64,000 bases of DNA from Paenibacillus massiliensis 2301065 = DSM 16942 (lineage in GTDB: Bacteria; Bacillota; Bacilli; Paenibacillales; Paenibacillaceae). The notes beneath the pieces were generated by a model. The model did not search any database. It worked only from the letters and a program-made list of their open reading frames with translations, and was not told the DNA's origin. Location of the stretch: positions 21,645 to 85,644 of the forward strand of contig NZ_KB898204.1 in assembly GCF_000377505.1 (NCBI RefSeq). The letters are read 5' to 3'. Position numbers and translations under genes: made by a program. Positions 26,126-34,471 of this stretch are shown here, piece by piece (position 1 is the stretch's first letter; each line of letters opens with the position of its first letter).

Positions 26126-27148
26126 CTACTGTTGTCTAGCGTCTTCCACAAGCGGCAGGAGCTGTTCAAGCAGCCTGTATTGCTGGTCAACTAGCTCGTT
26201 CGCACGGCTGATCAATGTCTGTACACGATGCCTGCCAAGCTGCAGGCCAGTCTTGTAAATTTGCAGATTCAGGCGGTGCCAGCCGGCGTAGAGCTCTGTG
26301 GCCCCGTCGGCAATGAAATGCGCCCCCGCCCCCAGCGTGTCCTGATGGAGCATGGCAAAATCGTGGAGATAATCCGCCAGAGTGAGCGCAGTGCCGATTC
26401 GCAGCTGATAATAAATCTCTGCACATTGGTACCGAAACTCCTGATCGTTCAGATCGAACAGCAGCTGAAAATCTGCTATAAAGGCGCGATAGGCTGCATC
26501 CCCTTTTCGGAACTGAGGCACGTCGCTCCGACTTGATAGATAATCCCGAATATGCAGGGCGCACGCTTGGTATATCCTTGCCGGTGAAGGCTCGACTGGC
26601 GCTCCCGCCAGCCACGCATAATCCAGCACTCCGCCCAGCAGATCGTCAAGACGGGCTTCGCCCGTGTATTGGAATGCTTGACCTGATGAGTCCAGCAGGA
26701 AGCTGTCCGATACATGGGCAGTACGTGATTCTTCATCCAGGCTATGCAGCTCGATCACATGTCCGCGTGCACGGTTGATAACATAAATCTGGTGATACGT
26801 CAGGGCTGCGCTGGATACGTGCAGCATCGCGCTGTATCCATCAGGCAGAGCCTTCAACAGCTTGTGCGGATCGCGGTCCTGCGGGTCCCAGGCTTCAACC
26901 CGGAGGTCAGGACCTCCGGAAGCCGTGATTCTGCGCAGCTGGTTCCCGAAGGTTCCCGGACCAAATGGACGCAGCTCACCCTCATATTCCGCGTTCATGC
27001 TGCCTGCTAGCAGGAACAAATCAGCCTCGGCAGCTACAATACCTCGGCGCAGCAGCAAGCCGCACAGGGAAGAATAGAGGCAATGCTTGCCTACCCGGTC
27101 TGTTCCAGACACAGATTGCCTGTGTGAAGCTGTCCCGGCCTTATACAT
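26126..27148 (-). CDS. BtrH-like acyltransferase (carrier-to-acceptor transfer)
   Basis: The product is 340 residues from ATG 27148, which overlaps the stop of the ACP gene by eight bases; an upstream TTG at 27169 is possible but lacks a good ribosome binding site. The N-terminal region GKHCLYSSLCGLLLRRGIVAAEADLFLLAGSM is typical of the BtrH N-terminal domain, with the likely catalytic Cys near residue 23. BtrH moves the gamma-glutamyl-AHBA chain from the carrier protein BtrI to ribostamycin in butirosin biosynthesis. The close link to an ACP here supports an equivalent transfer. The acceptor is unknown. Confidence 0.7.
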   Translation of the reverse strand: MYKAGTASHRQSVSGTDRVGKHCLYSSLCGLLLRRGIVAAEADLFLLAGSMNAEYEGELRPFGPGTFGNQLRRITASGGPDLRVEAWDPQDRDPHKLLKALPDGYSAMLHVSSAALTYHQIYVINRARGHVIELHSLDEESRTAHVSDSFLLDSSGQAFQYTGEARLDDLLGGVLDYAWLAGAPVEPSPARIYQACALHIRDYLSSRSDVPQFRKGDAAYRAFIADFQLLFDLNDQEFRYQCAEIYYQLRIGTALTLADYLHDFAMLHQDTLGAGAHFIADGATELYAGWHRLNLQIYKTGLQLGRHRVQTLISRANELVDQQYRLLEQLLPLVEDARQQ

Positions 27149-27386
27149 ATTTGTCCAGCAGCTGTTCAATCTCGCTTAGCGTGGACAGATTGTCCAACAG
27201 CAGGTCATCGTCATCGATTACAATGTTGAGCTCGTTCTCCAGCTCCACAATCAATTCAATCGCGGACAGTGAATTCAGTCCCAAGCTCCGCAAATCCCGA
27301 TCCGCTTCCATTCCCGCCAGCTCGCCCTCAGGCAGCTTCAGCACTCTTTCCAGCAAAGGCAGCACGATACTTACACCTGTCTCCAT
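27141..27386 (-). CDS. acyl carrier protein (first copy, BtrI-like position)
   Basis: This is an 81-residue acidic four-helix carrier with the phosphopantetheine motif LGLNSLSAIELI, where Ser39 carries the arm; the usual DSL is NSL here. GGAGGAG lies before ATG 27386. It sits between a BtrJ-like ligase and a BtrH-like acyltransferase, the same partners BtrI has in butirosin. The bound group is therefore probably an amino acid rather than a fatty acid. It requires a phosphopantetheinyl transferase encoded elsewhere. Confidence 0.88.
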   Translation of the reverse strand: METGVSIVLPLLERVLKLPEGELAGMEADRDLRSLGLNSLSAIELIVELENELNIVIDDDDLLLDNLSTLSEIEQLLDKYV

Positions 27387-27469
27387 TCAGACTCCTCCAT
27401 TCATTGGGTATGTTCAGACCTTCATGTCTAAGCTAGAGCGTCCAAGCTAGACTATCTATTCCATGCCTT

Positions 27470-28840
27470 TCATGAGTTAAGGGCTTGAACTTGCTGCTCA
27501 GCGGCGAACAACAGCTCCAGCCGGCGCGCGTAGTCCTCAGCCTCCTCCCAGCTGTCCGTGATAATCAGAGCAAAAATACGGTTGATGAATCCCTGTTTTA
27601 GACGGGCTGGAGAAAGGGTACCTGCGGTATACACCATTACCCCTTCCCGGTGCTCAGGCCCGTACAGCAGCCTATTCTCCCGAAGCAGTGCGCACAAGGA
27701 TTCATACGTTAGCGGCTCGTCAGAGACAACCCGGTAATAGCGGGACAAAAACTTACGTTCTCCAAGCACAGCGGATACAAACGAAATATAGGTCGATAGT
27801 GTAAACCTGCCGTTAATTTCGATGACCGGAAAGAGCAGACCGTCCTCATCCACAAAACCGTCAATGGATGCAATCCCGAAATAACCGGCAGCACACAAGG
27901 AGGAACCGAGCAGTTCCGCATAGCTGAGGATCTGCTCCTCCAGCCCCTTCCCTAGCTCGGCAGGCATACGGGAGCCGGTATATACGGTTCCGGCAAGCTG
28001 CTGCACTTTTAGCGAGAACATGGTCACTTCGCCTTCAGGGCTAATATAAATCTGATAATTCAAATCCAGCTGTTTCCCATACCACCGTTCCACCAGCCAG
28101 CCACCTGCAAGTGAATTGCGACCGGCAAAGCGCTTCATTACATTAAGAATGGTATTCAGCCGGGACAGGTCCTCAACAAGAAACATGCCTTTGCCGGAGG
28201 CTCCGTGCGGCTGCTTGATAATAAAACGAACGGGACCTGTCGCTGCTGCCGCAATGCGGTCGCACGCTTCCTGAACCTCCGTTTCATTCCTACATACAGC
28301 ACCTTCAGTCACCGGAAAGCCGAGATGCTCGGCTAGGCGGCGGCTGAAAATCTTGTCATTCACACGAGCACACAGCTCCGCATCCGCTCCGAGCAAGGTC
28401 AGGGAGCCACGTTCCGCAACCTCCTCCTCCTTCCACGTGACAGCATATGGCACCAGATAAGCGCCGCCTGCTTCCTCTGATGCGGTTCGCAGCCGCTGCA
28501 GCAGTTCTTCATCGGCAAGCACCAGTTCAGTAATGGGCGTCAGCGGGTCAGAAGGCTCCGGCACCTCAATCCGAGGAATGTCGAATCCTATGTGCTGTAG
28601 CATTTTCAGAAAATGAGGCTGTGGCTGCTCTCTCAGCACGATAATATCCTGGCTGCGACATAGCAGCAGATTCATTTCCTCCATCCGGTTCACGACAATC
28701 TGCTCCGCCGGGTCAGCAACGGCCCGTGAACCAGGATGCCATATTTCCTCAGCGCCAATATTGAACAGCCACACGAATACATGCCGATCGCGGTCTGTGG
28801 AGAGCGCCGTCAGCAAATTCACATCCAAAGCAATATCCAT
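27470..28840 (-). CDS. ATP-grasp ligase (first copy, BtrJ-like)
   Basis: This 456-residue protein has the ATP-grasp features FIIKQPHGASGKGMFLVEDL (ATP lysine), WLVERWYGKQLDLNYQI and FPVIEINGRFTLSTY (metal-binding Glu-Ile-Asn). It resembles BtrJ, which joins glutamate to the carrier BtrI using ATP. The start at ATG 28840 has AAAAGGAGATG upstream, and the ACP gene follows after 83 bases. It is a diverged paralogue of the ligase at 22052-23446. Amino-acid specificity cannot be read from the sequence. Confidence 0.8.
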   Translation of the reverse strand: MDIALDVNLLTALSTDRDRHVFVWLFNIGAEEIWHPGSRAVADPAEQIVVNRMEEMNLLLCRSQDIIVLREQPQPHFLKMLQHIGFDIPRIEVPEPSDPLTPITELVLADEELLQRLRTASEEAGGAYLVPYAVTWKEEEVAERGSLTLLGADAELCARVNDKIFSRRLAEHLGFPVTEGAVCRNETEVQEACDRIAAAATGPVRFIIKQPHGASGKGMFLVEDLSRLNTILNVMKRFAGRNSLAGGWLVERWYGKQLDLNYQIYISPEGEVTMFSLKVQQLAGTVYTGSRMPAELGKGLEEQILSYAELLGSSLCAAGYFGIASIDGFVDEDGLLFPVIEINGRFTLSTYISFVSAVLGERKFLSRYYRVVSDEPLTYESLCALLRENRLLYGPEHREGVMVYTAGTLSPARLKQGFINRIFALIITDSWEEAEDYARRLELLFAAEQQVQALNS

Positions 28841-28885
28841 CTCTGCATCTCCTTTTAAAAGCTGCTCTACCGGTTCGGCTACTGC

Positions 28886-30079
28886 TCAAATATATTTCAG
28901 TGAACCGGCTCCATGAAGATAAAGCACGCTGCATTTGGAGCATACAGGAGTCAGCCCCTTTTCGTTGATGATAGAGCGGGTCATTTCATATTTGTCGGAT
29001 TCCCAGATTTCCTTCAGAGTGTTCTCCTGTAGGCTTCCGATTGTGAACTCGCTGAAAAACTTGCAGGGCATGACCTTTCCATCAGGCAAAATGTCTGTGC
29101 GTGAATTCAGGGCAAGACAGCGCGAGGAGCAGCGACTGACCAATTCCTCGCCATGAATGAATTTGTCGATCTCCTCGAAGTCGAGACCTGGCTGATAACG
29201 AACCCGGATATTCCATACGCGCTCATTGATACGACGGAGCTCCTGCATGAGGGGATCGATGCGGTCCGGATTGATTTTGTACTTAAAGGCATGCCAACTA
29301 CTGATATTGTTTTCTTCAAGCTCGCGTAGCCAGGAGAAGTTGCGGGAAAAATAGTCGTCCATTTTGAGTGAGGTTTCTTTGGAGATATACCATGGGAAAG
29401 TAAGCAGAACGAGATCCAGCTTCATGGTCTCGAACATTTCGAGGAATTCGAACATACGTCCGATCATGTTGTCATTAATGACTGCATGCACGGTTACTCT
29501 ACCTTTATACAAGCCTTGGTCACGAAGCTCGATCAGCCGCTGCATCTGTGCCATCGTTTTTTTGAAGGTACCTTTTCCGCGGATCAGATCATGCTCGCGC
29601 TCGAAGCCTTCGACGGCGATCAGCAGCTCCAGATTGTCGGACAATTCCAGAATTCGATCGAGGTGCTTGTCGATTAGCAGACCGTTTGTGCAGAACGTCA
29701 TCTCCCGTCGGTCCTCGGCCAGCACGTCCAAAATTTCATCAAAACGGCGGTGGAACATCGGTTCCCCACCCCACATATACAAACGGGATTTGACCTCCTG
29801 TGTCTCCTGTAAAATTTGTCTGAGCAACGCAGGGTCCAAATCCATATTCTGTTCTTCCTTGTCCATCTGATGGTGGTAGCCTTCCTCGTTCCATTCAAAG
29901 CAGTGTGTGCAGCGGAGATTACAGCGGTTGGTCAGCTTGATGCCGATTGTATGGGGCATGTCCGTTCTAAAGGCTGGGTCCTTGACAGAGTTACGGTAGG
30001 AAACCGAAGCATTTTTCAAATTTCTTTTAATCAGCTTGAACGCCTTTTCATCAATCAATACATGGCTTTTCGGCTGCAT
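28886..30079 (-). CDS. radical SAM/SPASM enzyme
   Basis: This 397-residue protein has the radical SAM cluster motif CNLRCTHC (Cys53, Cys57, Cys60) in IGIKLTNRCNLRCTHCFEW. A MWGGEPMFH motif stands for the usual GGEP, and a C-terminal SPASM domain begins near CSSRCLAL, with further cysteines at MPCKFF and CSKC. SPASM enzymes alter peptides, sugars or small molecules. No precursor-peptide gene is visible in the operon, so a carrier-bound or free small-molecule substrate is more likely. The gene lies between the second ACP gene and the first ligase; GAGGTG precedes ATG 30079. Confidence 0.88.
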   Translation of the reverse strand: MQPKSHVLIDEKAFKLIKRNLKNASVSYRNSVKDPAFRTDMPHTIGIKLTNRCNLRCTHCFEWNEEGYHHQMDKEEQNMDLDPALLRQILQETQEVKSRLYMWGGEPMFHRRFDEILDVLAEDRREMTFCTNGLLIDKHLDRILELSDNLELLIAVEGFEREHDLIRGKGTFKKTMAQMQRLIELRDQGLYKGRVTVHAVINDNMIGRMFEFLEMFETMKLDLVLLTFPWYISKETSLKMDDYFSRNFSWLRELEENNISSWHAFKYKINPDRIDPLMQELRRINERVWNIRVRYQPGLDFEEIDKFIHGEELVSRCSSRCLALNSRTDILPDGKVMPCKFFSEFTIGSLQENTLKEIWESDKYEMTRSIINEKGLTPVCSKCSVLYLHGAGSLKYI

Positions 30080-30128
30080 CGTTATGCACCTCGCTATCGT
30101 TTTGATAGAGCTTTAGCGCGTCATGACG

Positions 30129-30407
30129 TCATATTGTCCCGATTTCCGTTGTCTCCGTCAATCCAGAGTGTTCCTTCATTTGCCGGATATAATCGCAGAA
30201 AGCATCAATGGAGCTTAAGTATTCCAGTTCAAAATTGTCAAAATCGACTTCCACGTCAAATTCATCTTCAATCTTCAGCATAAAATGCACCAATTGCAGG
30301 GAATCCAGGCCTGCGTCATGAATAATATCCGAGGTGCCATCCAGCTTCCCGGGGAGTTCGTGGTCTTCCTTCACTTCACTAATCATGCGGATTACTTGGC
30401 TCTGCAT
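30129..30407 (-). CDS. acyl carrier protein (second copy)
   Basis: This 92-residue carrier runs from ATG 30407, with AGGAGGAATTGAA directly upstream; the frame extends to 30503, but no start there is convincing. The motif AGLDSLQLVHFMLKIEDEF holds the phosphopantetheine serine Ser36. It is the first gene of the operon and belongs to a different ACP subgroup from the one at 27141-27386. It may carry the substrate of the radical SAM enzyme that follows 49 bases later. The C-terminal tail is longer than usual (EHSGLTETTEIGTI). Confidence 0.9.
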   Translation of the reverse strand: MQSQVIRMISEVKEDHELPGKLDGTSDIIHDAGLDSLQLVHFMLKIEDEFDVEVDFDNFELEYLSSIDAFCDYIRQMKEHSGLTETTEIGTI

Positions 30408-30539
30408 TTCAATTCCTCCTCCTTTTCTTGGGCGGCCAGATGGCCGGAAAGCGAGGGGCGGGGCGCAGGCGAGCTTCTCTGGATGATCCACCCGGCAAGT
30501 CATAGGACCCTTCTAATCCCATACATGGAATTATATACA

Positions 30540-30570
30540 ATTATAAACCCTTCCAAAGGGCATTCGTCAA
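30540..30570 (-). promoter_or_regulatory. probable promoter of the biosynthetic operon with a 19-bp dyad spacer
   Basis: On the minus strand TTGACG (30570-30565), 19 bases, then TATAAT (30545-30540). The over-long spacer contains CCCTT-TGG-AAGGG, a dyad, which is the layout of promoters controlled by MerR-type activators. No MerR gene is in the window. About 130 bases of leader, including the GC-rich hairpin GGCCATCTGGCC, precede the first gene. Confidence 0.5.
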
Positions 30571-30574
30571 TAGT

Positions 30575-30593
30575 GTAAATTGTAATAATTTAC
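30575..30593. promoter_or_regulatory. inverted repeat directly upstream of the operon -35 box
   Basis: GTAAATT and AATTTAC flank five bases, ending five bases before the -35 box. A second GTAA/TTAC pair lies just upstream. It is a candidate activator or repressor site. Confidence 0.4.
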
Positions 30594-30620
30594 TTTCGTA
30601 ATCTTTACATTATAAAAATC

Positions 30621-30657
30621 AAAAAAACCGTTTCCGTTGGAATTCCGGGAAACGGTT
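30621..30657 (-). terminator. terminator of the MFS gene
   Basis: AACCGTTTCC and GGAAACGGTT form the stem, followed by TTTTTTT on the minus strand. It separates the MFS gene from the biosynthetic operon. Confidence 0.85.
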
Positions 30658-30693
30658 ATTGCATACAATGCTTGGATTTCAAAAGCTACCGAC

Positions 30694-31929
30694 CTATACC
30701 CTGGCCCCTTCCCCCATCCGCTTCCTGTAGCCCACGATCGGAATTACAGCGAGTAGAGACAGCAACGTACAGACCATGAACATTGTCGAATATGAGCTGA
30801 ACTGCACAATCATGCCCATCGCGAACCCGCCAAGCGCAAAGCCCAGATCGTACGAGGACATGAAGATTCCCATCATGACATATCTCGACTCTGCCGGCAG
30901 CACAAAGGACAGATACGTTGTTAATGTCGGATACAGCAGCGCAAGGGCGAATCCACTGAATATAGCGGACAAGTATACGAACGGTCCAAGCCACTCCAGC
31001 AGCACCAGCAGTTGGGTTCCCACCGCAGCAGAGAGCAGCAGACCGCCCATAAGCCAAGGGCTCCAGCTACCGTCTGACGGGATTTTTTTACGCAGCATGA
31101 ACCTGCACAGGATGACCACCAGTCCTTGAACGGCCAAGAACAGACCGACACTTCCCGTGCCCGAAGATATCATATATAGGGGTAAAAATGTAGCTGTCGC
31201 TCCAAAGACACATGAAGCACAGAGCATAATCAGTGTACTCACCAGTAAGGGAATACTACGCCAGAGCCCACTCAGGGAACGAAGCATATCCTTTAGCGTA
31301 TACGATGCATTCTGTACTGTGCTTCGCGGCAAATCCAGATTATACCCGAACAGCAGTGGTAGTGCAGCCAGTCCACATAGCAGGAGTACATACCACATGT
31401 GGTGGGCCTGCTCCCAAATCTGAATAGCGAGTACAGGAACGATAAGCGAAGGAACCATCGTGAACAAGGTGTACATCGACAGGCCCTGGGCACGATCCTT
31501 GTCCTGCAGCTTCTCCATAATACCTGCTTGCATGGTCATCGAAAAAAAGGCTGTAGCTACGCCCTGTAGCGCCCGAAGCCATAGATAGCTCTCCGCCCCG
31601 GCGATCATGAACAGCAGCAGCGTAATGGCGTGTAGCAGCAATAGCCCCTTCATGACACGAAGCGGGCCATATCTCCCTAAGAGCTGTCCCGCAAAAGGCC
31701 GCAGCAGCATGCATGTGAACATATACGAGCCCATCATCAAGCCAATCTCGGCCTCACTGAGGCCAGCAGCTTCACTGCGTAGCGGAAGAATGATGGTTAA
31801 TGCCGAATTCGCGGCAAAGAATAGAAATGCTAATATATAGAAACGAATGAACGAGAAGGATAACGGATCTAATTTTACGTTGTTACTTTCGGATTGTGCC
31901 AAAGCCTGTTTCCCTACTTTCCAATACAT
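30694..31929 (-). CDS. MFS transporter
   Basis: This major-facilitator protein has about 411 residues and twelve hydrophobic segments, with a GQLLGRYGPLRVMKGLL motif A-like loop between segments 2 and 3. It is read toward the biosynthetic operon but separated by a terminator, so it is a neighbour rather than an operon member; it could still export the product. The start is uncertain: ATG 31929 has only a short GGGA, and a TTG at 31902 has AGGG at a good distance. A CntE-like metallophore exporter is one possibility I cannot confirm. Confidence 0.82.
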   Translation of the reverse strand: MYWKVGKQALAQSESNNVKLDPLSFSFIRFYILAFLFFAANSALTIILPLRSEAAGLSEAEIGLMMGSYMFTCMLLRPFAGQLLGRYGPLRVMKGLLLLHAITLLLFMIAGAESYLWLRALQGVATAFFSMTMQAGIMEKLQDKDRAQGLSMYTLFTMVPSLIVPVLAIQIWEQAHHMWYVLLLCGLAALPLLFGYNLDLPRSTVQNASYTLKDMLRSLSGLWRSIPLLVSTLIMLCASCVFGATATFLPLYMISSGTGSVGLFLAVQGLVVILCRFMLRKKIPSDGSWSPWLMGGLLLSAAVGTQLLVLLEWLGPFVYLSAIFSGFALALLYPTLTTYLSFVLPAESRYVMMGIFMSSYDLGFALGGFAMGMIVQFSSYSTMFMVCTLLSLLAVIPIVGYRKRMGEGARV

Positions 31930-31956
31930 TTATCCCGTTCGCCTCACTGATCAGCC

Positions 31957-32484
31957 TTAATTCCTGACGCGCGAAAAGCCCGTAAACATCAGACAGACTA
32001 CAAAGGCCACGGTAGTAACTACTATACCAAATATGAAGCCTATAGCACTCATAAATGTATCTTCACCTGGATAAGCAGGCGCCAGCGTAACGAGCCCATA
32101 CATACACAGCAAGGCCAGTAACAAATAAAAACTTCCCCCAACCATCCCCATCTTAAGACGGTCACTCCGATCACCCTGCCACGCTTTGCCTAGAATAGAC
32201 CACAAGTAGACACTAAGGAGAACCGCCAATAGCATGATTACCATATGTACATAGGGAATTAGGAAAAGTGTGGTTATATAGAGTGCAAGCAACGTGCCGC
32301 CAAATAACACCGTATTGAGCATGAATAAGAATAGCCCTCCTAGCCAATGGTTCCGATACCACTTAGCCTTGCTTAATTGCTGCAGTATGACATGATTTTC
32401 AATTCGTAGAGCTCCTATGATGGATCTTCTGAACAAGATAAGCAGGATCATGCATAGCAGACCAATAGACAGCAGTATAGACAT
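31957..32484 (-). CDS. uncharacterised five-segment membrane protein
   Basis: This 175-residue protein is very hydrophobic, with about five membrane segments and a short basic loop (RRSIIGALRIENHVILQQLSKAKWYRNHW) near the N-terminus. I do not recognise a family. It lies upstream of the MFS gene on the same strand, 27 bases apart, so the two may be co-transcribed. The basic loop and small size are the only further clues. Confidence 0.6.
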   Translation of the reverse strand: MSILLSIGLLCMILLILFRRSIIGALRIENHVILQQLSKAKWYRNHWLGGLFLFMLNTVLFGGTLLALYITTLFLIPYVHMVIMLLAVLLSVYLWSILGKAWQGDRSDRLKMGMVGGSFYLLLALLCMYGLVTLAPAYPGEDTFMSAIGFIFGIVVTTVAFVVCLMFTGFSRVRN

Positions 32485-32796
32485 TTCCCTACGCCCTCCG
32501 TCTTTTATAGTATCGCGTATTTACCACATTCTACTAGTTACTTGCCGTTATCGATATGATAACGAAGGATGGGCACTCGATAAAGAGAAATTATCCTCTG
32601 GAGAATTTCTTATTTTACAAAAAGAAAAGGGGAAGAATGAGCTACTTCGCTTCATTCCTCCCTCCTTTATATCACTTGCGATACAATTCTCGACAGTACT
32701 CTTAATTAGATAACGCATTTCGCGGTGACCCTATTAAATCAAACCTGCACCTCACACCTAAGGAGCTGGAGCCGCCTTCAATCATTCATATAAAAC
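32485..32796. other. gene-free stretch
   Basis: I see no convincing gene, RNA or terminator here. A plus-strand reading frame at 32417-32713 overlaps the membrane-protein gene in antisense and shows no coding character. Confidence 0.4.
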
Positions 32797-33729
32797 TTAT
32801 GAAAGCGGAAATAGCTTCTCGTAAATGCTGATCTCGTGGTCTGGTCTCATGCCCACCTTCTCATAGAGGCGATATGCACCTGAGGGATTGGCGGCATCGA
32901 CGCCAAGCGAAATATGTGGCTGCCCTGCCCTATAGGAACTCTCGAATACAGCATGCAGCAACAGCTGTGCTAGTCCGCGTCCACGGTACTGTCGCCGTAC
33001 ACCAATCTGCTCAATGAAGAGCATATCCTCACGCATCCGGCACAGGGCAAAGCCAGCCACGGTATTTGTCGAATCCCAAGCTACCATCCACCATTGCTCG
33101 TCGAATGTAGGAAGCTGCGTCTTCTCTTTCCATTTCTCGAAGGCAGGCACGGTGAAGTCCCAATGATCGGCAAACGATTCGACATAGGCCTCATAGACAG
33201 ACTGCTCATCCTGTCCTTTCACAAAAGACTTGATCGTGAAGCCTTCCAGTGGAATGACTAGGGGTGGTGCCTCGTTCCAACGTATTGCCATTCGCTTGAA
33301 ATAGCGGACCGGAACGAAGCCCTTAGACTTCAGTAAATCGTTGGCATCCTCACATAAGGTGGGAATCATGCTTTGCAGCCGTTTCGTTATTCCAGAAGCT
33401 TCACGAAGCTCATCAGCACGTGCCTCCAGCGCAGAGATCAACGCAGAACCAACACCGTAGCCCCGTGCCGCGGGAAGCACGCACCCGTAGCTGAACAGCT
33501 TCTCTTCACTGTCCTCCTCCAAAAATGCGTAACCGATCAATGTGGAGTCTGCATCCGCCACGACCCACACATTATTGTTGAGATCGAAGCCAGACCACAT
33601 GTCCAGAACATCATCTAGCACGATATCAGGTGCCCCCAGATCCTCCGTGTCACAGGCAGCTACAAGATCACAGACAGCCTGAGCGTCAGACATGACAGGG
33701 CGGCGAAGGTAGTAAGCTTTTTTCGTCAT
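32797..33729 (-). CDS. protein with two GNAT acetyltransferase domains
   Basis: The product is 310 residues from ATG 33729 (AAAGGAG upstream; the frame extends to 33759). It carries two GNAT folds in tandem. The first acetyl-CoA-binding motif is RGYGVGSALISAL near residue 85-95, and the second is RGRGLAQLLLHAVF near residue 250. The end has the typical AANPSGAYRLYEKVGM block. It resembles the tandem-GNAT arrangement of mycothiol-synthase-like proteins, but the acceptor is unknown and Paenibacillus does not make mycothiol. The first copy may be non-catalytic. Confidence 0.8.
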   Translation of the reverse strand: MTKKAYYLRRPVMSDAQAVCDLVAACDTEDLGAPDIVLDDVLDMWSGFDLNNNVWVVADADSTLIGYAFLEEDSEEKLFSYGCVLPAARGYGVGSALISALEARADELREASGITKRLQSMIPTLCEDANDLLKSKGFVPVRYFKRMAIRWNEAPPLVIPLEGFTIKSFVKGQDEQSVYEAYVESFADHWDFTVPAFEKWKEKTQLPTFDEQWWMVAWDSTNTVAGFALCRMREDMLFIEQIGVRRQYRGRGLAQLLLHAVFESSYRAGQPHISLGVDAANPSGAYRLYEKVGMRPDHEISIYEKLFPLS

Positions 33730-33841
33730 AGCAGTTATCTCCTTTCCTTCATGAAACATCCATTCTTGTTGTTATAATTATACTCCACCTCGCTCCCTGT
33801 TTGGAGTGGTTATGGATACAGTAACAAGCCCTTTCCGCTAG

Positions 33842-34234
33842 CTAGCCATAAAAATTTCTATCAAAAATGCTGATAAAGACATCACCCCGGCAGATGAACG
33901 AACGAATAAATCATTTTGGAGTACATACCGGAATGGACTGCTAGTGGCTGTTTCCCCGGGTAATCTGATTTTTTGGGTGTCCGTGTTCGGTGCTGTCCTG
34001 ACCGATTCCTATAGCGCAGGCAATAAAGGAAGCTTTGCCATCGCTGCCAGCGGTGTGCTAGGCGGCATTCTCATTCATGACATCGGCTTGCTGACCATCG
34101 TGTCGATCACAAGAAAAGTCATGAGCCGCAAAATGATTCAGATCGTTTCTATTATTGCAGGCATTCTTCTGCTGGAATTTGCGCTCTATTTTGTATACGA
34201 GTTCGTAATCGCCCTTCTACCCTATATTCAATAA
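33842..34234 (+). pseudogene. 5'-truncated LysE-family transporter
   Basis: After a stop at 33839-33841 an open frame reads LAIKISIKNADKDITPADE, then RTNKSFWSTYRNGLLVAVSPGNLIFWVSVFG. This is the second half of a LysE/RhtB-type transporter, with the conserved hydrophilic loop and SPGNLIFW block. The N-terminal half, including the TPGPD region, is absent, so it is a gene remnant of about 130 codons. A short product from the GTG at 33944 (96 residues) is possible but unlikely to work. No mobile element is visible at its broken end. Confidence 0.6.
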
Positions 34235-34345
34235 TGAGAACGGAACATAAGTCACACGTAGTTCTTATGGAGTCTTATGGAATACATATGGAGCGAAGAT
34301 GTTATACATCAATTTCAAATGCATTCTACATAAAGATCATACGTC

Positions 34346-34376
34346 AAAAAGGAGCTCCCCAATAAGGAGCTCCTTT
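34346..34376. terminator. bidirectional terminator downstream of the SDR gene
   Basis: AAAGGAGCTCC and GGAGCTCCTTT form the stem, with A and T runs on either side. Confidence 0.8.
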
Positions 34377-34471
34377 CTATTATATTTATAGCTGAGCCTG
34401 CACTCCAGACATCCCTCCGTGCACCTGTATGCTTGCATGTCAGGATGCCTGTTCCTGCTTGTGACCTACTA

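Noticed and set aside
32417..32713. 98-codon plus-strand frame opposite the membrane-protein gene
   Set aside because: It is antisense to a clear gene at its start and shows no protein-like composition.
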